Assembly: GCF_002216145.1 (NCBI RefSeq)
Contig: NZ_CP022278.1
Coordinates: 868,001 to 932,000 of the forward strand
DNA from: Neisseria chenwenguii
GTDB taxonomy: Bacteria > Pseudomonadota > Gammaproteobacteria > Burkholderiales > Neisseriaceae
Direction: 5' to 3'
Length of the DNA: 64,000 bases
The position numbers and the translations under genes were made by a program. Shown here piece by piece: positions 18,510 through 30,603 of the stretch. The notes under the pieces are model-generated. The model did no database searches, was not told where the DNA came from, and was given only the letters and a program-made list of their open reading frames with translations. How positions within the stretch are numbered: position 1 is the stretch's first letter; each line of letters starts with the position of its first letter.

Positions 18510-18980
18510 TTACCCGAAAGGCCGGCACTCCTTATCCCCGCCCCCGCCGAAATACGCCTTCCCGTCCGTACACCGGCTGTCCGAACGCCCGCACAACACC
18601 GCCGACAAACCCCCGTCCAGCTTCAGCACCCGCGGTTCGCCCTCATGATCCTTCGCCACCGCCTTCAGCATAAACTTATCCGCCCGCGCCCCACGCGGAT
18701 TTCCGTTTAAACGGATACAGAATCCGCCCGCCTCCTTAACCGGCAACTCCGGCCAGGTCGTCGAATTCGCCTTAAAACTCCCCCGCTGCGCATAAAACCG
18801 CTCCATAAACTGCGCATTCTCCAACAGCGCCGCATGGGCAGCCCGCAGATTCGCAGCACGGACATGATCCCGATAGAGCGGATAGGCAACCGTCGCCAAA
18901 ATGCCGGTAATGGCCAGCGTGACCAACAGTTCCGTCAAGGTAAAGCCGGAAAGCCGTGTTTGCGGATGAATCTGTTTCAT
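18510..18980 (-). CDS. comP: ComP, DNA-uptake-sequence-binding minor pilin
   Basis: ComP is the type IV minor pilin that binds extracellular DNA carrying the DUS during transformation. The 156-residue prepilin has a 12-residue leader ending Gly12, mature Phe1 and Glu5 (GFTLTELLVTLAITGILAT), and the ComP core RAAHAALLENAQFMERFY...WPELPVKEAGGFCIRLNG. Its four cysteines (88, 130, 137, 152) match the two-disulphide layout of characterised ComP. It differs from meningococcal ComP through the C-terminal half, including SRCTDGKAYFGGGGDKECRP, part of the DUS-contact region, which may relate to the AG-DUS dialect here. Confidence 0.92.
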   Translation of the reverse strand: MKQIHPQTRLSGFTLTELLVTLAITGILATVAYPLYRDHVRAANLRAAHAALLENAQFMERFYAQRGSFKANSTTWPELPVKEAGGFCIRLNGNPRGARADKFMLKAVAKDHEGEPRVLKLDGGLSAVLCGRSDSRCTDGKAYFGGGGDKECRPFG

Positions 18981-19138
18981 TGTTTCCCTTTTGTCTACTT
19001 TGCCGTGTGCCGTTTTACTATAACAGACATGGAAATAACTTCGGTTGCCGTCTGAACCGTTTCAGACGGCATCAGGTATTCCGTATTTCTAACCGACTAC
19101 CGGAACTTTGACCTTTTTTCCGTCCCGCAGATGCAGCA

Positions 19139-19177
19139 AAGGCCGCCCGACCCCGTTTCCGGTTTCAGACGGCCTCC
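19139..19177 (-). terminator. comE terminator (degenerate inverted DUS)
   Basis: AGGCCGCCCGA and TTTCAGACGGCCT form an imperfect DUS hairpin 15-50 bp past the comE stop. Confidence 0.5.
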
Positions 19178-19190
19178 GGCAGGATCTGCC

Positions 19191-19496
19191 CTATTTCTTC
19201 ACCACCGGCTGTTTCACTGCCGGTACGGCTGCCTTCTTCGCAGGCGCACCGCCAACCGCCACCTCGGCCTTCAGCTTCGCAAAAATGCCTTCGCCGATGC
19301 CTTTGACGTTCTTCAGCTCGTCCACACTCTTAAACTGTCCGTGCTGACTACGGTAGGCCACAATCGCCTTCGCTTTGGCCGGACCCACACCCGGCAGCGT
19401 TTCCAGCTCGGCCTCACCCGCAGTATTGATGTTGACTGCCGCCAGCGACAGCGCTGTACCCAATGCCGCTACCGCAGCAAAAATGAATTTTTTCAT
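19191..19496 (-). CDS. comE: ComE (ComEA-type) periplasmic DNA-binding competence protein
   Basis: ComE binds incoming double-stranded DNA in the periplasm and helps pull it through the outer membrane. The 101-residue protein has a signal peptide (residues 1-20), then a helix-hairpin-helix module: VNINTAGEAELETLPGVGPA, KAKAIVAYR and VKGIGEGIFAKLK. A Lys/Ala/Pro tail ends it. The frame opens at 19538, but ATG 19496 starts the signal peptide. In N. gonorrhoeae comE is multicopy and linked to rRNA operons; it sits right after 5S here too, so further copies are expected elsewhere. Confidence 0.92.
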   Translation of the reverse strand: MKKFIFAAVAALGTALSLAAVNINTAGEAELETLPGVGPAKAKAIVAYRSQHGQFKSVDELKNVKGIGEGIFAKLKAEVAVGGAPAKKAAVPAVKQPVVKK

Positions 19497-19893
19497 GATT
19501 TTTTTCCGTTTCCTGTGAAATCCGTAATGTCCAAACACTCACCGCATCCGCCCAACCGCCGGCTGTTTTTCCGCGGCTGCACCGATGCACCAGTCGTTAT
19601 GATAAATAACTTTCCACGCCGTTTTAAACCCTTTCTGATTATCGTGGCATTTATAGTCATCAAATGTTTCATCCGAACAACACCGGAACCGTTTGTCTTT
19701 TTCCCTTATCTGCATTCCCGTCCGCCCCTCACTCTCTTCTCACTCACTTTCCCTTCCTACAGCCCTCCCTTTCCTGACTGACAGCACAACCCCTTCCTCC
19801 CCCATCGGCTACCCCCTTACCCGCTCTTATCCGCCTCCCCTGCATCGCCTCTTTTGCACCCTCTCTTTGTTTTCTCCACCGTTTGCTCCGTCC
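19497..19893. other. 397-bp gap between comE and the rRNA terminator
   Basis: From about 19690 to 19890 the plus strand is almost all pyrimidine (runs such as CCCTTCCTCC and CTCTCTTTG), so the comE-sense strand is purine-rich. I see no gene or DUS in that tract. The comE promoter is probably within it or in the 19500-19690 part. Confidence 0.5.
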
Positions 19894-19924
19894 AAAAACA
19901 AAGCCCCCGACATCGTCGGGGGCT
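19894..19924 (-). terminator. rRNA operon terminator
   Basis: AGCCCCCGAC and GTCGGGGGCT form a 10-bp GC-rich stem with a 3-base loop, followed on the minus strand by TTGTTTTT, ten bases past the 5S gene. Confidence 0.9.
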
Positions 19925-19933
19925 GGGAATGGG

Positions 19934-20050
19934 TGTTTGGCAGTGACCTACTTTCACATGGAAGAACCACACTATCATCGGCGCTGAGTCGTTTCACGGT
20001 CCTGTTCGGGATGGGAAGGCGTGGGACCAACTCGCTATGGCCGCCAAACT
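19934..20050 (-). rRNA. rrf: 5S ribosomal RNA
   Basis: About 117 nt match bacterial 5S: the reverse strand reads GGCGGCCATAGCGAGTTGG, then CCCGAACAGGACCGTGAAAC, and ends CACTGCCAAAC, complementary to the 5' end. Ends are placed by comparison with the E. coli gene and may be off by a few bases. Confidence 0.95.
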
Positions 20051-20145
20051 TAAACTGTACAAACCGGTAAAGCCGCAATCCCTCAGGATTGGCAAATCAA
20101 CTGTATGGTGATGATCAAATCATCAGTAAGCTTTTATCTCTGAAA

Positions 20146-20158
20146 TTCTTCAAATGAT

Positions 20159-20167
<9 letters not shown>
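20146..20167 (-). other. Pre-23S processing stem, 3' arm
   Basis: TTCTTCAAATGATAGAGTCAAG is complementary, with one mismatch, to 23040-23061 at the other end of the 23S gene. Such stems bring the ends together for RNase III. Confidence 0.75.
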
Positions 20168-23039
<2,872 letters not shown>

Positions 23040-23045
<6 letters not shown>

Positions 23046-23061
23046 TCTATCATTTCAAGAA
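23040..23061 (-). other. Pre-23S processing stem, 5' arm
   Basis: This is the partner of 20146-20167; 21 of 22 positions pair. Confidence 0.75.
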
Positions 23062-23377
23062 CCTCTCTGACTCCGCTTTCGTTCCCGTTGACTAGGCAAC
23101 TTGGCTTGAAGTCTTTACTTTGATAAAGCTTACTGCTTGTTGTGTCTTAACCCTGCCTTTTGTGTTTCAGGGTTAAGTCGATACAATCATCACCCAAATA
23201 CTGTGGTTTGCTTCTCCAACCTGCCTGCTTTTGCAAACAGAATCTTCAAATCAAACCGACATTGTCTTTGTTTGTTGATTTCGGCTTTCCAATTTGTTAA
23301 AGATCGATGCGTTCGATATTGCCATCTACTCCGCAAATCAAAACAGACTCTTCAATCTGCTTTGATTTGGGAAGTAA
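23046..23377 (-). other. Spacer between tRNA-Ala and 23S, with boxA-like site
   Basis: The 332-bp transcribed spacer holds a boxA-like GATCTTTAACAAA (23293-23305, minus strand) and the 5' arm of the 23S processing stem. The boxA resembles the E. coli rrn antitermination signal. I see no other gene. Confidence 0.65.
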
Positions 23378-23453
23378 TGGTGGAGGCAAACGGGATCGAA
23401 CCGATGACCCCCTGCTTGCAAAGCAGGTGCTCTACCAACTGAGCTATGCCCCC
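23378..23453 (-). tRNA. tRNA-Ala (TGC) in the rRNA spacer
   Basis: The 76-nt cloverleaf reads GGGGGCATAGCTCAG on the reverse strand, anticodon loop TTTGCAA, encoded CCA. It is the second of the two usual spacer tRNAs. Confidence 0.97.
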
Positions 23454-23481
23454 AGTGTACTACCTTCCGGCTGCCGTCTTG

Positions 23482-23558
<77 letters not shown>

Positions 23559-23602
23559 AAGGTCCTTGACCGTACCATGCGGTACCGTCCTGCATCTTCT
23601 AT

Positions 23603-23623
23603 ACAGTTTACCGATAAGTGTGG
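23603..23623 (-). other. Pre-16S processing stem, 3' arm
   Basis: ACAGTTTACCGATAAGTGTGG pairs with 25281-25301 with one mismatch, bracketing the 16S gene for RNase III cleavage. Confidence 0.75.
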
Positions 23624-23645
23624 ATGCCAAAACCCCTTCTTTCTC

Positions 23646-25189
<1,544 letters not shown>

Positions 25190-25262
25190 AATCTCTAACT
25201 TTTTAACTTCTGGTCTGCTTCAAAGAAACCGACAAGATTTTTTTCTTGCCTGTCTTTCAAAC

Positions 25263-25289
25263 AGTGTGGGGCCCAAGCACCCACACTTA
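25263..25289 (-). other. Leader hairpin upstream of 16S
   Basis: AGTGTGGG and CCCACACT form an 8-bp stem in the 16S leader. Its right arm overlaps the 16S processing stem (25281-25301), so the two pairings compete. Confidence 0.5.
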
Positions 25290-25301
25290 TCGGTAATCTG
25301 T
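25281..25301 (-). other. Pre-16S processing stem, 5' arm
   Basis: This is the partner of 23603-23623, with 20 of 21 bases paired. Confidence 0.75.
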
Positions 25302-25303
25302 AC

Positions 25304-25315
25304 TGTTAAAGAACG
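25304..25315 (-). promoter_or_regulatory. boxA-like antitermination site
   Basis: The minus strand reads CGTTCTTTAACA, close to the E. coli boxA TGCTCTTTAACA. It lies between the promoter and the 16S gene, as expected for NusB/S10-dependent antitermination. Confidence 0.7.
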
Positions 25316-25338
25316 CTTCCGGACCAAACTCCGGCCCG

Positions 25339-25361
25339 AAAAAACCGCTGCAAAAGCAGCG
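25339..25361 (-). terminator. Promoter-proximal terminator-like hairpin in the rRNA leader
   Basis: The minus strand has CGCTGC-TTTT-GCAGCG followed by GTTTTTT. It starts about 10 bases after the -10 box, upstream of boxA. It has the form of an intrinsic terminator. Confidence 0.6.
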
Positions 25362-25370
25362 AAGAACCGA

Positions 25371-25400
25371 ACTATACACACCCCCACCACTCAGCGTCAA
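25371..25400 (-). promoter_or_regulatory. rRNA operon promoter
   Basis: On the minus strand TTGACG (-35) and TATAGT (-10) are separated by 18 bp, about 180 bp upstream of 16S. Confidence 0.75.
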
Positions 25401-25619
25401 CCATATCCCGGAAACTATTTCACCAAAAAATACAAACCCGCTGTTTTACAAACGTATTTTGTTTCACCCCAATCCCAACCTCCCGTAAAAAAACCGGGAC
25501 CGCCTGAAATAGACCGTCTTCTGACCGGCCCGATACAAACCGCAAAATCCGTCCTGTTTATCCGCTTAAAGATTCCGTTTACAATAGCCGCCTATTATTA
25601 CACCAAACCACTATCCATT

Positions 25620-26546
25620 ATGAACATCCGGCTCGGCCTGCATCATCCTCCTGAATTTCCGCAAGATTCGGCGGTAACCATCGGCAATTTCGACGGCGTC
25701 CATTTGGGGCATCAGCATATTCTTCAAAAGCTCAAACAAGAAGCCGATATGCGCGGTTTGCCTGTCGTTGCCGTTTTATTCGAACCGCAGCCGAAAGAGT
25801 TTTTTGCCTGCAAAATGCGGCAAACGCCGTCCAGCCGTTTGAGCCCGCTGCGTACCAAATTAGAGCTTCTGCGCCAAACCGGCTGCGTGGATACGGTTTG
25901 GGTCTTGCGTTTCAATCAGGCATTTGCCGACATGACTGCGCAGGACTTTATCGACGCCCTGCTCCGCAAGGCCTTGAATACCCGATACTTATTGATTGGC
26001 GACGATTTCCGTTTCGGTGCCGGCCGCAAAGGAGATTTTGAAATGCTGGCGGCGCAGCCCGACATCGATACCGAGCGCACACCGTCTGTTTTGGTGGAAG
26101 ACGTCCGCACCAGCAGCACCGCCGTCCGCCAAGCGCTTTCAGACGGCCTTTTGGAATATGCAGGCAAACTGCTGGGGCACGACTATATATTGAGCGGCAA
26201 AGTCCGGCACGGTAAAAAACTCGGCCGCACCATCAACGCACCGACCGCCAATATCCAGCTCCCTCCCCACCGTTACGCCTTGAGCGGCGTATTTGTTGCC
26301 GAGGCCGACGGCAGTTTCGGCACCAAACGCGGCGTGGCGAGTTTCGGGTTTAACCCGACGGTCAGCAACAGCCGTGCGCAGAAATTGGAAGTGCATTTAT
26401 TTGATTTTGAAGGAAACTTATACGGCCAACGCCTGAACGTACGCTTTTTGCACAAGCTCCGCGACGAAACCAAATTTGACAGTATTGAAGCGCTGAAAAC
26501 ACAGATTTCGCAAGACATCGAGGCAGCCCAAGCCTGGCAGCCGTAA
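25620..26546 (+). CDS. ribF: Bifunctional riboflavin kinase / FAD synthetase (RibF)
   Basis: RibF phosphorylates riboflavin to FMN and adenylates FMN to FAD. The 308-residue protein has the nucleotidyltransferase motif IGNFDGVHLGHQHIL (21-35) and, in the C-terminal kinase domain, GKVRHGKKLGRTINAPTANI (about 190-210). The upstream open frame from 25266 crosses the rRNA promoter and is not coding. In many bacteria ribF precedes ileS, as here; a DUS terminator and a promoter separate the two. Confidence 0.96.
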   Translation: MNIRLGLHHPPEFPQDSAVTIGNFDGVHLGHQHILQKLKQEADMRGLPVVAVLFEPQPKEFFACKMRQTPSSRLSPLRTKLELLRQTGCVDTVWVLRFNQAFADMTAQDFIDALLRKALNTRYLLIGDDFRFGAGRKGDFEMLAAQPDIDTERTPSVLVEDVRTSSTAVRQALSDGLLEYAGKLLGHDYILSGKVRHGKKLGRTINAPTANIQLPPHRYALSGVFVAEADGSFGTKRGVASFGFNPTVSNSRAQKLEVHLFDFEGNLYGQRLNVRFLHKLRDETKFDSIEALKTQISQDIEAAQAWQP

Positions 26547-26562
26547 TTCCTCCGCAACGACA

Positions 26563-26591
26563 CAGGCCGTCTGAAAACTTCAGACGGCCTG
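26563..26591 (+). terminator. ribF terminator (inverted DUS)
   Basis: CAGGCCGTCTGAA pairs with TTCAGACGGCCTG around three bases, 16 bp past the ribF stop. Confidence 0.7.
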
Positions 26592-26632
26592 ACTTTAATA
26601 TTGTTCCCGATACTTCAAACGCCCCAAACCCC

Positions 26633-26661
26633 TTATAAAAACAGCCCTTTTCCGCTACAAT
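26633..26661 (+). promoter_or_regulatory. Possible ileS promoter
   Basis: TTATAA and TACAAT are separated by 17 bp. The match is moderate. Confidence 0.4.
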
Positions 26662-26742
26662 GACTTCCTTAATATTATTCTTTCAGGCGGCCTGATGCCG
26701 TCTGAAAACTGTTTTAACTTATCCCAATCCGCGAGAACCACC

Positions 26743-29529
26743 ATGACCGATTACAGCAAAACCGTCAATCTGCTCGAAAGCCCGTTTCCGATGCGCGGCA
26801 ATCTGGCCAAACGCGAACCCGGCTGGCTGAAAAGCTGGTACGAGCTCAAGCGTTACCAGAAGCTGCGCCAAAAGGCGCAGGGGCGGCCGAAATTTATTCT
26901 GCACGACGGCCCGCCGTATGCCAACGGCGACATCCACATCGGTCATGCCGTCAACAAAATCCTGAAAGACATCATCATCCGCAGCAAAACGCTGGCGGGT
27001 TTCGATGCGCCGTATGTTCCGGGTTGGGACTGCCACGGCCTGCCGATTGAGGTGATGGTGGAAAAGCTGCACGGCAAAAGTATGCCCGAAGCGAAGTTCC
27101 GCGAACTCTGCCGCGAATATGCCGCCGAGCAGATTGCGCGCCAGAAAAAAGACTTCGTCCGCTTGGGCGTTTTGGGCGATTGGGACAACCCCTACCTGAC
27201 CATGGATTTCAAAACCGAAGCCGACACCGTGCGCACGCTGGGCGAAATCTACAAAGCGGGTTATCTCTACCGCGGCGCGAAGCCGGTGCAGTTTTGTTTG
27301 GACTGCGGCTCGTCGCTGGCGGAAGCGGAAGTGGAATATAAAGACAAAGTTTCGCCGGCCATCGACGTGGCGTATCCGTTCCAAGACAACGCCGCGCTGG
27401 CGGCTGCGTTTGGTTTGGACAACATCGACGGCGAAGCCTTTGCTGTGATTTGGACGACCACGCCGTGGACGCTGCCCGCCAGCCAAGCGGTTTCCGCCGG
27501 CGCGGAAGTGGTTTACCAATTAATCGACACGCCCAAAGGCAAACTGGTTTTGGCCAAAGATTTGGCCGAAGATGCGCTCAAACGCTACGGGTTTTCAGAC
27601 GGCATCAGCATTTTGGCGGAAACCACGGGCGACCGTTTGGAAAATCTGCATCTGAACCATCCGTTTTTAGAACGCGACATCCTGATGCTCAACGGCGACC
27701 ACGTGACTACCGAATCGGGTACGGGCTTGGTACACACTGCGCCGGCGCACGGTTTGGAAGACTATTTCGTCTGCAACAAATACGGCATCGAGCTTTACAA
27801 CCCCGTCAACGGCGAAGGCCGCTATATCGGCGAACTGCCGCGTGTAGCCGGTTTGACCGTATGGGAAGCCAATCCCGTGATTCTCGAGTGGCTCGCCGAA
27901 ACAGGCTGTCTGCTGTGCAGCACCAAAATCGAGCACAGCTACGCCCACTGCTGGCGCCACAAAACCCCGCTGATTTACCGCGCCACCGGCCAATGGTTTA
28001 TCGGCATGGACAAAGCCGGTTCAGACGGCAAAACCCTGCGCGACAAAGCCATGAAAGCGGTGGACGACACCGAATTCTTCCCCGCATGGGGTCGCGCGCG
28101 CTTGGAAGCCATGATCGAAGGCCGTCCCGACTGGGTCGTTTCGCGCCAGCGCAACTGGGGCACGCCGATGACGTTTTTCGCGCATAAAGAAACGGGCGAA
28201 CTGCATCCCGATTCCGCTGCGCTTTTGGAAAAAGTCGCGCAACGCATCGAAGAAAAAGGCATCGAGGCGTGGTTCAGCTTGGACAAAGCCGAACTGCTGA
28301 GCGCCGAAGACTGCGCGCAATACGACAAACTCACCGACACCATGGACGTTTGGTTCGATTCCGGCAGCACCCACTTTTCCGTGCTGAAACAGCGCGGCGA
28401 ACTGGCATGGCCGGCCGATCTGTACCTCGAAGGCAGCGACCAGCACCGCGGCTGGTTCCAGTCCTCCATGCTGACCGGTTGCGCCGCGCTTGGCCGCGCA
28501 CCGTACAAGCAGCTGCTGACCCACGGTTTCGTCGTGGACGGCGAGGGCAAAAAAATGTCCAAATCCGTCGGCAACGTCGTCGCCCCGCAGGAAGTCTATA
28601 ACGAATTCGGTGCCGACATCCTGCGCCTGTGGGCGGCTTCCACCGACTATTCAGGAGAGCTGGCGATTTCCAAAGAAATCCTCAAACGCGTGACCGAAAG
28701 CTACCGCCGCATCCGCAACACCATGAGCTTCCTGTTTGCCAACCTGAGCGATTTCAACCCCATCGAACACGCCGTTCCGCAAGACCAGATGGTCGAAATC
28801 GACCGCTACGCCGTCATCCTCGCGCGCAAACTGCAAGAGCGCCTCGCGGGCGACTACTACCCGCGCTACGCCTTCCACTTCGCCGTGAAAGACATCGTCG
28901 CCTTCTGCTCGGAAGACCTCGGCGCGTTCTACCTCGACATCCTCAAAGACCGCCTCTACACCACCCCGGCCGACAGCCACGCCCGCCGCAGCGCCCAAAC
29001 CGCACTCTACCACATCACCCGCAGCCTCATTCTGCTGATCTCCCCCATCCTCTGCTTCACCGCAGAAGAAGCATGGGACATCATCGGCGGCGGCGAAGAA
29101 GACAGCGTTTTGTTCCACACCTGGCACGAGTTCCCCGCCGTCAACGAAAAAGCCGAAGCCGCGCTGCTGGAAAAATGGCAGGTTGTCCGCCAAGTGCGCG
29201 AAGCCGTGACTGCCGCCATCGAACCGCTGCGCAGCGACAAAACCATCGGCTCATCGCTTCAGGCCGAAGTCGAAATCACCGCGCCGGAAGAAACCTACCG
29301 CTATCTCAAAGCCCTCGGCGACGAGCTGCGCTTCGCCCTCTTGGTTTCCAAAGCCGCCGTCAACAAAGGCGACGAACTCGCCGCCACCGCCCGCGCCAGC
29401 GCAGGCAGAAAATGTGAACGCTGCTGGCACTACACCGACGACATCGGCAGCGTCGCCGGCCACGAAACCGTGTGCAAACGCTGCGCCGATAATGTGGACG
29501 GCAAAAGCGAAGAGCGCCATTACGCCTAA
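26743..29529 (+). CDS. ileS: Isoleucyl-tRNA synthetase
   Basis: IleRS charges tRNA-Ile. The 928-residue class I enzyme has HIGH at 65-68 ([19 protein letters not shown]), the editing domain ([13 protein letters not shown] and [15 protein letters not shown]), KMSKS near residue 604 ([10 protein letters not shown]) and a C-terminal zinc site CERCWHY...CKRC. The ATG at 26743 is chosen because it follows the DUS-rich gap and matches the family N-terminus. It is of the ordinary bacterial type rather than the mupirocin-resistant eukaryote-like type. Confidence 0.98.
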   Translation: MTDYSKTVNLLESPFPMRGNLAKREPGWLKSWYELKRYQKLRQKAQGRPKFILHDGPPYANGDIHIGHAVNKILKDIIIRSKTLAGFDAPYVPGWDCHGLPIEVMVEKLHGKSMPEAKFRELCREYAAEQIARQKKDFVRLGVLGDWDNPYLTMDFKTEADTVRTLGEIYKAGYLYRGAKPVQFCLDCGSSLAEAEVEYKDKVSPAIDVAYPFQDNAALAAAFGLDNIDGEAFAVIWTTTPWTLPASQAVSAGAEVVYQLIDTPKGKLVLAKDLAEDALKRYGFSDGISILAETTGDRLENLHLNHPFLERDILMLNGDHVTTESGTGLVHTAPAHGLEDYFVCNKYGIELYNPVNGEGRYIGELPRVAGLTVWEANPVILEWLAETGCLLCSTKIEHSYAHCWRHKTPLIYRATGQWFIGMDKAGSDGKTLRDKAMKAVDDTEFFPAWGRARLEAMIEGRPDWVVSRQRNWGTPMTFFAHKETGELHPDSAALLEKVAQRIEEKGIEAWFSLDKAELLSAEDCAQYDKLTDTMDVWFDSGSTHFSVLKQRGELAWPADLYLEGSDQHRGWFQSSMLTGCAALGRAPYKQLLTHGFVVDGEGKKMSKSVGNVVAPQEVYNEFGADILRLWAASTDYSGELAISKEILKRVTESYRRIRNTMSFLFANLSDFNPIEHAVPQDQMVEIDRYAVILARKLQERLAGDYYPRYAFHFAVKDIVAFCSEDLGAFYLDILKDRLYTTPADSHARRSAQTALYHITRSLILLISPILCFTAEEAWDIIGGGEEDSVLFHTWHEFPAVNEKAEAALLEKWQVVRQVREAVTAAIEPLRSDKTIGSSLQAEVEITAPEETYRYLKALGDELRFALLVSKAAVNKGDELAATARASAGRKCERCWHYTDDIGSVAGHETVCKRCADNVDGKSEERHYA

Positions 29530-29547
29530 AACCGAAGCCGTTTGAAC

Positions 29548-29592
29548 AAAAGGCCGTCTGGAAATCCGATATGGGTTTTCAGACGGCCTTTT
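29548..29592 (+). terminator. ileS terminator (inverted DUS variant)
   Basis: AAAAGGCCGTCTG pairs with CAGACGGCCTTTT; the left DUS carries an extra G (CTGGAA). Confidence 0.75.
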
Positions 29593-29646
29593 CGGTTTTC
29601 AGACGGCATGATGCCGTCTGAAACGGTTAATCTTTCAACAGACGTC

Positions 29647-29744
29647 ATTCCCGCGCAGGCAGGAATCTACGGTTAAAAACAGGCAATATTTTGTTTCAAC
29701 ACAGTTGCAGAAAATCAAACGTGGATTCCCGCCTGCGCGGGAAT
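29647..29744. repeat. NIME unit with inverted dRS3 pair
   Basis: dRS3 copies at 29647-29666 and 29725-29744 face each other around a 58-bp spacer containing AAACAGGCAAT and CAGAAAATCAAACG, also found at 2056-2111. GACGTCATTCCC and GGGAATGACGT extend the inverted repeat. Confidence 0.75.
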
Positions 29745-29763
29745 GACGTTCGTGAAAGTTCTG

Positions 29764-29815
29764 GTGCTGAGCGTAGCCGAAGTGCTTGCACTGAACGTAG
29801 ACGAAGTATCAGACG
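29764..29815 (+). repeat. Dispersed repeat, two units
   Basis: A partial unit (GTGCTGAGCGTAGCCGAAGT) is followed by a full one (CTTGCACTGAACGTAGACGA, then AGTATCAGACGG). Downstream TTTTTGATTTTTGCAACGGTC also resembles the sequence after the copy at 40436, so the element probably extends past the DUS remnant. Confidence 0.65.
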
Positions 29816-29980
29816 GTCTTTTTGATTTTTGCAACGGTCGCAGGCAATAAATTGATGCCGTCTGAAAAAGAAAATAGGTTTTCAGACGGCATTAAATTAG
29901 AGAAAACGCGCACGAAGCCGGTACTGCATACTTCATTTTCGGCTCCGCCTGCCCGAGCCGTTGCGGCAATCGCCGAAATA

Positions 29981-30050
29981 AAAGGCCGTCTGAAACCCGG
30001 TTACTAAGCCTCCCGCTCACCAACCATCGAAGTTTCAGACGGCCTTTTTT
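29981..30050 (-). terminator. gntK-side terminator (inverted DUS)
   Basis: AAAGGCCGTCTGAAAC pairs with GTTTCAGACGGCCTTT across a long 36-base loop, 21 bp past the gntK stop. Confidence 0.6.
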
Positions 30051-30071
30051 ATGCCTGACGTCCGTTCCGCA

Positions 30072-30587
30072 TCAAAGCAGGTTTTCCGTCTTGAGCCACG
30101 CCAGAATTTCGGCTTCGACGGCTTCGGGCGCGCCGGCGTTGTCGATTTTGATGCCGTATTCGTCTGCGCCCAATTCTTCCAGAATCGCCAGTTGCGAAGT
30201 CAGCATTTCGGCTTTCATGTAGTGCCCTTTGCGCGCCAGCATCCGTTCGAGGTTGGTGTCGTGCGGCGGGGAGAGGTGGACGAAGGCGACTTTGCCTTTT
30301 GCACCGCGCAAGATGTCGCGGTATTGGCGTTTGAGAGCCGAGCAGGTAACGACGGTGTGCGCCGCGCCGGATTCGGCCTGCTGCGTCATCCAGTCGCGCA
30401 GGTTACCGAGCCACGGATAGCGGTCTTCGTCGGTCAGCGGGATGCCGGCGCCCATTTTGTCGCGGTTGGCTTGGGTATGAAACTCGTCTCCCTCGGCATA
30501 GGGACAGTCGAGATGTTTTTGCATGGCGAGGGCGGCGGTGGTTTTACCGCAGCCGCAGACGCCCATGATAACGAAGTGTACGGTCAT
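30072..30587 (-). CDS. gntK: Gluconokinase
   Basis: GntK phosphorylates D-gluconate to 6-phosphogluconate, feeding the Entner-Doudoroff and pentose-phosphate routes. The 171-residue kinase has the P-loop GVCGCGKTT at 9-17, the substrate region EGDEFHTQANRDKMGAGIPLTDEDRYPW and CSALKRQYRD. It is 16 bp downstream of gntP in the same direction, so the pair is an operon for gluconate uptake and activation. The other gluconate genes (edd, eda, a gntR regulator) are not in view. Confidence 0.96.
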   Translation of the reverse strand: MTVHFVIMGVCGCGKTTAALAMQKHLDCPYAEGDEFHTQANRDKMGAGIPLTDEDRYPWLGNLRDWMTQQAESGAAHTVVTCSALKRQYRDILRGAKGKVAFVHLSPPHDTNLERMLARKGHYMKAEMLTSQLAILEELGADEYGIKIDNAGAPEAVEAEILAWLKTENLL

Positions 30588-30603
30588 TTGATGCCTCCTT
30601 TTT

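Larger units (their letters stand above)
25190..25619. other. 430-bp gap: rRNA promoter and leader, then ribF upstream
   Basis: The lower part is the transcribed 16S leader with processing stem, boxA-like site and leader hairpins; the rRNA promoter lies at 25371-25400. The upper part (25401-25619) should hold the ribF promoter, for which TTTACAATAG near 25576 is a weak -10 candidate. Confidence 0.55.
29530..30071. other. 542-bp gap between convergent ileS and gntK
   Basis: This is a repeat island: the ileS terminator, an AT-DUS inverted pair (29589-29621), a NIME unit with paired dRS3 (29647-29744), the dispersed repeat (29764-29815), a second AT-DUS pair (about 29853-29893) and the gntK-side terminator (29981-30050). 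The 61-codon frame at 29822 runs through these repeats and is not a gene. Confidence 0.6.

Noticed and set aside
29822..30007. 61-codon frame in the ileS-gntK gap
   Set aside because: It runs through DUS and terminator repeats and has no ribosome-binding site.
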